Assembly (NCBI GenBank): GCA_964537525.1
Contig: CAZIAB010000044.1
Coordinates: 1-6,619, forward strand
Length of the DNA: 6,619 nucleotides
From: CAYMDJ01 sp964537525
GTDB taxonomy: Archaea > Aenigmatarchaeota > Aenigmatarchaeia > QMZP01
Direction: 5' to 3'
The position numbers and the translations under genes are program-made. The notes below the pieces were generated by a model, which saw nothing but the letters and a program-made list of their open reading frames with translations, did not search any database and was not told where the DNA came from. Shown here piece after piece: positions 5,391-6,619 of this stretch. Numbering within the stretch: the stretch's first letter is position 1; each line of letters begins with the position of its first letter.

Positions 5391-5490
5391 ACATTCGTCT
5401 TTTCCGCAAACGCTTTTGGAAACAATTAAGATTCGTTATTGTTATCTGCCTAACTGTTATCTGGCGAGTTGGTTAACAATAAAGGGGTTC
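5391..5490. repeat. Direct repeat copy D, 3' of the EamA gene
   Basis: It aligns with 6411-6510 at a constant offset of 1020 bp without a single gap; about 70 percent of bases agree over the last 90. The best conserved blocks are ATTCGTTA (5431-5438), CTGCC (5446-5450) and GTTATCTGGCGA (5456-5467). Within it, TTATTGTTA and TAACAATAA form a 9-bp inverted repeat that copy C does not keep. Its left end (5396-5420) matches a hairpin of the T-loop introns at 23 of 25 positions. Function unknown. Confidence 0.7.
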
Positions 5491-6376
5491 AGGCCCTCTT
5501 CCTGATTTTGGTCTTCCTCTCCTCGAGCTGTACGAATAGGTTGGCTACTATTATCAGCAACCCTCCCAGGAGTATGTATTCTGGTACTGCCTCCCCGAGG
5601 AGGATGAACGCCATGAGGACTGCCATCGTGGGTTCTGTCATGGTCACGATAACGGGAGCGTTATGCGCCTTCGTGCTTTCGAACCCCTTTGCGTAGAGGT
5701 AATATCCCAGGAAGCTCACAAACCCCAGGCCGATAATCCAGTAAGGGACCGGGTAAATCATGTAGGCCTTCACCGGTTCTGCAACGAGGGAGAAGGGAAG
5801 CAGGAAGATGAACCCTATCAGGAGCGGCCAGAATATGGTGTTCCAGAGGTTGTATCCCTTAACGTCCATGTACTTCATGGAGAATATGAATATCGCATAC
5901 CCGACTCCCGATACCAGTGCAAACAGCCCTCCCCAGAAGTCAACGACGAAGGAAGTCCCTGAGCCGTATATCATCCAGACCCCTGAGACGCATAGGATGA
6001 CAGAGAGGACGGCATACCTCCCCATGCTCTCCTTCAGAAACCTCGCCGCGAGGAGGGCGGTCACGACAGGATAGACATACACGAGGAAGACCGCGTTCGC
6101 GACGGGGATTATGTCAAGTGCCTTGAGGTAGAAGCCGAACCCTATGAGGACTCCGAAGAAACCAACAGGGACGTAGACCTTCAGGCCCCTCCTCCCGACC
6201 CTCAGCTCGTCCATCCTCCCTGTGGAGAAGAGGTAAACCAGTATCATCAGCGCGGCCACACCCACCCTGGCGGACGCCAGGAGGAGCGGCGACACGAAAG
6301 GGACGAGGAGCTTGGTGAATATCGCGACGAATGAGAGCATCACCCCGCACAGCAGGAGGTACGTCGTCCCCTTCAT
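5489..6376 (-). CDS. EamA-family (DMT superfamily) permease
   Basis: This is an integral membrane protein of 295 residues with about ten hydrophobic segments arranged as two EamA repeats, the usual size and design of drug/metabolite transporters. The first repeat carries KALDIIPVANAVFLVYVYPV, the second KGFESTKAHNAP followed by TEPTMAVLMAFILLGE, both signature positions of the family. The C-terminus is short, basic and cytoplasmic (LEERKTKIRKRA). Members move amino acids, nucleobases or other small metabolites; the substrate cannot be read from sequence. The ATG at 6376 is chosen because it starts directly at the first membrane segment and has a TATA box 28 bp upstream. The open frame continues to 6616, but that stretch covers repeat C and a tRNA and is not coding. 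The gene is bracketed by direct repeats C and D, which may reflect a past insertion or duplication. Confidence 0.9.
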   Translation of the reverse strand: MKGTTYLLLCGVMLSFVAIFTKLLVPFVSPLLLASARVGVAALMILVYLFSTGRMDELRVGRRGLKVYVPVGFFGVLIGFGFYLKALDIIPVANAVFLVYVYPVVTALLAARFLKESMGRYAVLSVILCVSGVWMIYGSGTSFVVDFWGGLFALVSGVGYAIFIFSMKYMDVKGYNLWNTIFWPLLIGFIFLLPFSLVAEPVKAYMIYPVPYWIIGLGFVSFLGYYLYAKGFESTKAHNAPVIVTMTEPTMAVLMAFILLGEAVPEYILLGGLLIIVANLFVQLEERKTKIRKRA

Positions 6377-6400
6377 GTTTAAATTATTACCCGAGGGAAA

Positions 6401-6410
6401 GATAAAGTTT
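6401..6410 (-). promoter_or_regulatory. TATA box of the EamA gene
   Basis: AAACTTTATC on the minus strand, about 28 bp before the ATG at 6376. As with the other protein genes, no Shine-Dalgarno sequence is present. Confidence 0.45.
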
Positions 6411-6510
6411 TCATTGTTTTTTTTGGTGAAGCTTTTTGGAACCGATTGAGATTCGTTAAAGATAGCTGCCTTATGGTTATCTGGCGATGATGTTAGTAGT
6501 AAAAAGGTTC
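6411..6510. repeat. Direct repeat copy C, between the EamA gene and a tRNA
   Basis: Partner of copy D at 5391-5490, in the same orientation. It ends 3 bp from the 3' end of the tRNA at 6513. Its left end corresponds in position to the intron-like hairpin of copy D but is degraded to a T-rich run. Its 5-nt arms AGATA (6460-6464) and TATCT (6478-6482) can pair here but not in copy D. The segment 6377-6512 holds no protein gene. Confidence 0.7.
6501..6505 (-). terminator. Oligo-T stop signal after the right-edge tRNA
   Basis: Five T in a row on the minus strand, eight bases past the tRNA 3' end. Short T runs stop archaeal RNA polymerase, but this one is brief and overlaps repeat C, so the call is tentative. 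Confidence 0.35.
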
Positions 6511-6512
6511 TA

Positions 6513-6619
6513 TGAGCCCGGCAGGATTCCCTAAACCACTGCTTCTTGCGGCAGCGTTTTTTCCGCAAACGCTTTAGGACGTTTACCGGTCCTAAAGGGT
6601 TTTTTCGAACCTGCAACCC
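6513..6619 (-). tRNA. Partial tRNA (3' part) with a T-loop intron; identity unknown
   Basis: Only the 3' portion is in the window; the anticodon lies beyond the right edge. The T stem is GCAGG (6614-6610) and CCTGC (6525-6521). Removing an intron gives the canonical T loop TTCGAAT. The 3' acceptor strand is CGGGCTC (6520-6514) with discriminator A at 6513 and no encoded CCA, so the hidden 5' strand should read GAGCCCG. The 3' exon is 14 nt, exactly as in tRNA-Met. Confidence 0.85.
6527..6603 (-). other. T-loop intron of the right-edge tRNA (position 59/60), 77 nt
   Basis: The BHB-like fold has intron helix AAACC / GGTTT, bulges AAA and AAT, and a weak central helix TTCG / AGGG (one C-G, two U-G, one G-A). 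Cutting each bulge after its second base restores the normal T loop. The body has hairpins CTTTAGGAC / GTCCTAAAG and GCGTTT / AAACGC (loop GCGGAAA), matching those in the tRNA-Met intron with compensatory changes. Confidence 0.83.

Noticed and set aside
6481..6500. Box C/D RNA signal (ATGATG) in repeat C
   Set aside because: No matching D box follows at a proper distance and the motif is absent from copy D.
6377..6616. N-terminal extension of the EamA frame by about 80 codons
   Set aside because: It covers repeat C and the right-edge tRNA, is not membrane-like, and the ATG at 6376 has its own TATA box.
1..6619. CRISPR array or transposase gene
   Set aside because: No regularly spaced short repeats and no transposase or integrase frame are present.

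Overview
The window looks archaeal and most likely belongs to a DPANN lineage of the Micrarchaeota (ARMAN) type. Protein genes have an archaeal TATA box about 24-34 bp before the ATG and no Shine-Dalgarno sequence. tRNA genes carry introns bounded by bulge-helix-bulge (BHB) structures and do not encode CCA. A single-chain tRNA-splicing endonuclease has three units in the order alpha-N / alpha / beta-C, an architecture I know from ARMAN archaea (epsilon-2 type). The lineage is an inference from these traits, not from a database search.

Layout, left to right. A promoter (31-43, minus) points out of the left edge. Next come the splicing endonuclease endA (79-1260, minus) and a GalE/RmlB-like NAD-dependent sugar-nucleotide epimerase (1362-2279, minus). 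Then there are two minus-strand tRNA genes: an odd class II tRNA with a Leu-like body, anticodon AUC and a poorly paired acceptor stem (2337-2420), and a tRNA-Met(CAU) with two introns (2513-2726), one in the anticodon loop and one in the T loop. A small cysteine-rich protein of unknown function (2808-3221, plus) converges on and overlaps a large HerA-like DNA-translocase ATPase (3195-5240, minus). A 248-bp intergenic stretch with structured and repeated sequence follows, then an EamA-family transporter (5489-6376, minus). The right edge holds the 3' part of another tRNA, which also has a T-loop intron (6513-6619, minus).

The main point is a link between the endonuclease and the tRNAs. Two different tRNAs have an intron at the same non-canonical site (59/60), and the intron bodies are homologous, with compensatory changes in two hairpins. 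A solo copy of one intron hairpin lies outside any tRNA, at 5396-5420. It sits inside one of two roughly 100-bp direct repeats that flank the EamA gene without a single gap between them. This suggests a family of related RNA/DNA elements spreading among tRNA T loops and intergenic sites in a genome whose endonuclease can process non-canonical introns. Separately, the upstream regions of endA and of the HerA-like gene share an inverted repeat and a 17-nt identical block just before their TATA boxes.

Epimerase, HerA-like ATPase and EamA transporter appear to be ordinary single-gene units; nothing ties them into one pathway.
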